In this document: positions 5,995-6,552 of the stretch, one piece after another
Numbering within the stretch: the first letter of the stretch is position 1
Layout: each line of letters begins with the position of its first letter
Source of the DNA: Gemmataceae bacterium
Lineage (GTDB): Bacteria; Planctomycetota; Planctomycetia; Gemmatales; Gemmataceae
Assembly: GCA_025056835.1 (NCBI GenBank)
Contig: JANWVS010000127.1
Span: 1 to 6,552 of the forward strand
Length of the DNA: 6,552 nucleotides
Direction: 5' to 3'
Notes under the pieces: generated by a model
What the model was told of the DNA's origin: nothing
The model's input: only the letters and a program-made list of their open reading frames with translations
Database searches by the model: none
Translations under genes and position numbers: made by a program

Positions 5995-6000
5995 TATAAC
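5995..6000 (+). promoter_or_regulatory. Possible -10 element before the sigma factor gene
   Basis: TATAAC matches five of six bases of a -10 box, but no -35 box is found at 16-18 bp. Transcription from it would begin at about the ATG at 6004, implying a leaderless message or a chance match. GGGGAG at 5985-5990 is 13 nt from that ATG, a long spacing for a ribosome site. Confidence 0.2.
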
Positions 6001-6003
6001 GGT

Positions 6004-6552
6004 ATGACGGCCGACGCAAATTCCAAGGGCGCGCCGACGCCCAACCAGCTGATCCGTGCGGCGCGCGCCGGCGACTCGACGGCCCTCGGGGCGCTGTTGG
6101 AGCTTTATCGCGCTTACCTGCGGCTGCTGGCGCGTGTCGAAGTCGGACGGCGCTTGCAAGGCAAGCTCGATGCTTCGGACCTCGTCCAAGACACGTTCGC
6201 CGAGGCGTATCGCAACTTCCGCCTGTTCCGCGGCGATCAAGAGCCTCAGTTCGTGCAGTGGCTGCGGCAGATTCTCGCCGCTCGGGCGGCCAACCTGGTC
6301 CGACATTACTTGGGCACGCGGGCGCGGGACGTGCGGTTGGAACAGGACTTGAATGCCTCCTTGGACCACTCCGCGCGGCTGCTCGGTGCCGAGTTGGCCG
6401 GCTCGTTGACTTCGCCCAGCCACGCTGCCAGTCGGCGCGAGCAAGCCGTCGTCCTCGCCGAAGCGCTGGAGCGTCTTCCGCCGGATTATCGTGACGTGAT
6501 CGTTTTACGCAACTTGGAAGAGCTGACGTTCCCTGAAGTGGCTCGACGCCTG
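6004..6552 (+). CDS. ECF-type RNA polymerase sigma factor, 3' end outside the window
   Basis: The first 183 codons of a sigma70-family factor; the frame is open at the window edge. Translation from the ATG at 6004 gives region 2 at about 14-100, including DASDLVQDTFAEAYRNF (57-73) and FVQWLRQIL (83-91), the core-binding and -10 recognition parts. A linker of about 100-145 follows. Region 4 starts near 150 with EALERLPPDYRDVIVLRNLEELTFPEVARRL-like content split across 154-183; the recognition helix is cut off. A region 2 with D-SDLVQ-T follows the pattern of ECF factors abundant in Planctomycetes. It would redirect RNA polymerase to a set of promoters that cannot be named here. No anti-sigma gene is visible, as the downstream side is missing. 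It is divergent from the insertase-like gene, and the intervening 137 bp contain an inverted repeat. Confidence 0.92.
   Translation, partial: MTADANSKGAPTPNQLIRAARAGDSTALGALLELYRAYLRLLARVEVGRRLQGKLDASDLVQDTFAEAYRNFRLFRGDQEPQFVQWLRQILAARAANLVRHYLGTRARDVRLEQDLNASLDHSARLLGAELAGSLTSPSHAASRREQAVVLAEALERLPPDYRDVIVLRNLEELTFPEVARRL

Noticed and set aside
5867..6019. N-terminal extension of the insertase-like protein up to the ATG at 6019
   Set aside because: It adds 51 polar, Arg-rich residues, overlaps the start of the sigma factor gene and would make the inverted repeat at 5960-5980 coding. The GTG at 5866 fits the topology better.
5842..6444. A 200-codon minus-strand frame opposite the sigma factor
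   Set aside because: The plus strand encodes clear sigma region 2 and 4 sequence through this stretch, so the antisense frame is a shadow.

Overview
The window looks like ordinary chromosome from a GC-rich planctomycete. This is an inference from four traits: a secreted WD40 protein with a long Lys/Glu insert; an ECF sigma factor whose region 2 resembles the subfamilies expanded in Planctomycetes; a GGDEF domain with an LLPGGD substitution; and loosely packed, mostly single genes. No rRNA, tRNA, insertion sequence or CRISPR array was seen.

Layout from left to right. (1) 51-1154, plus strand: an exported seven-repeat WD40 protein. (2) 1132-2061, minus strand: a bile acid:sodium symporter (SBF) family transporter, convergent with the WD40 gene and overlapping its end by 23 bp. 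It has its own strong sigma70-type promoter at 2107-2134. (3) 2278-3357, minus strand: an HtrA/DegP-type serine protease with one PDZ domain, closed by a clear intrinsic terminator at 2227-2258. (4) 3603-4685, minus strand: a response regulator with a diguanylate cyclase output (REC, coiled coil, GGEEF). (5) 4686-4972: an AT-rich intergenic region with several short near-tandem repeats. (6) 4973-5866, minus strand: a membrane protein whose architecture suggests the EMC3/TMCO1 (DUF106) branch of the Oxa1/YidC insertase superfamily, with an extracytoplasmic domain between its last two membrane segments. (7) 6004-6552, plus strand: the start of an ECF sigma factor, cut by the window end and divergent from the membrane protein. 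A perfect inverted repeat lies between the two.

Four genes in a row read leftwards, but the gaps (287, 245 and 216 bp) and the terminator argue against a single operon. Three have envelope themes (membrane insertion, periplasmic quality control, transport) and one makes a second messenger, but nothing in the sequence shows that they form one system. I found no convincing undescribed multi-gene system. The most interesting items are the insertase-like membrane protein, the repeat-rich intergenic region and the palindrome between the divergent genes.
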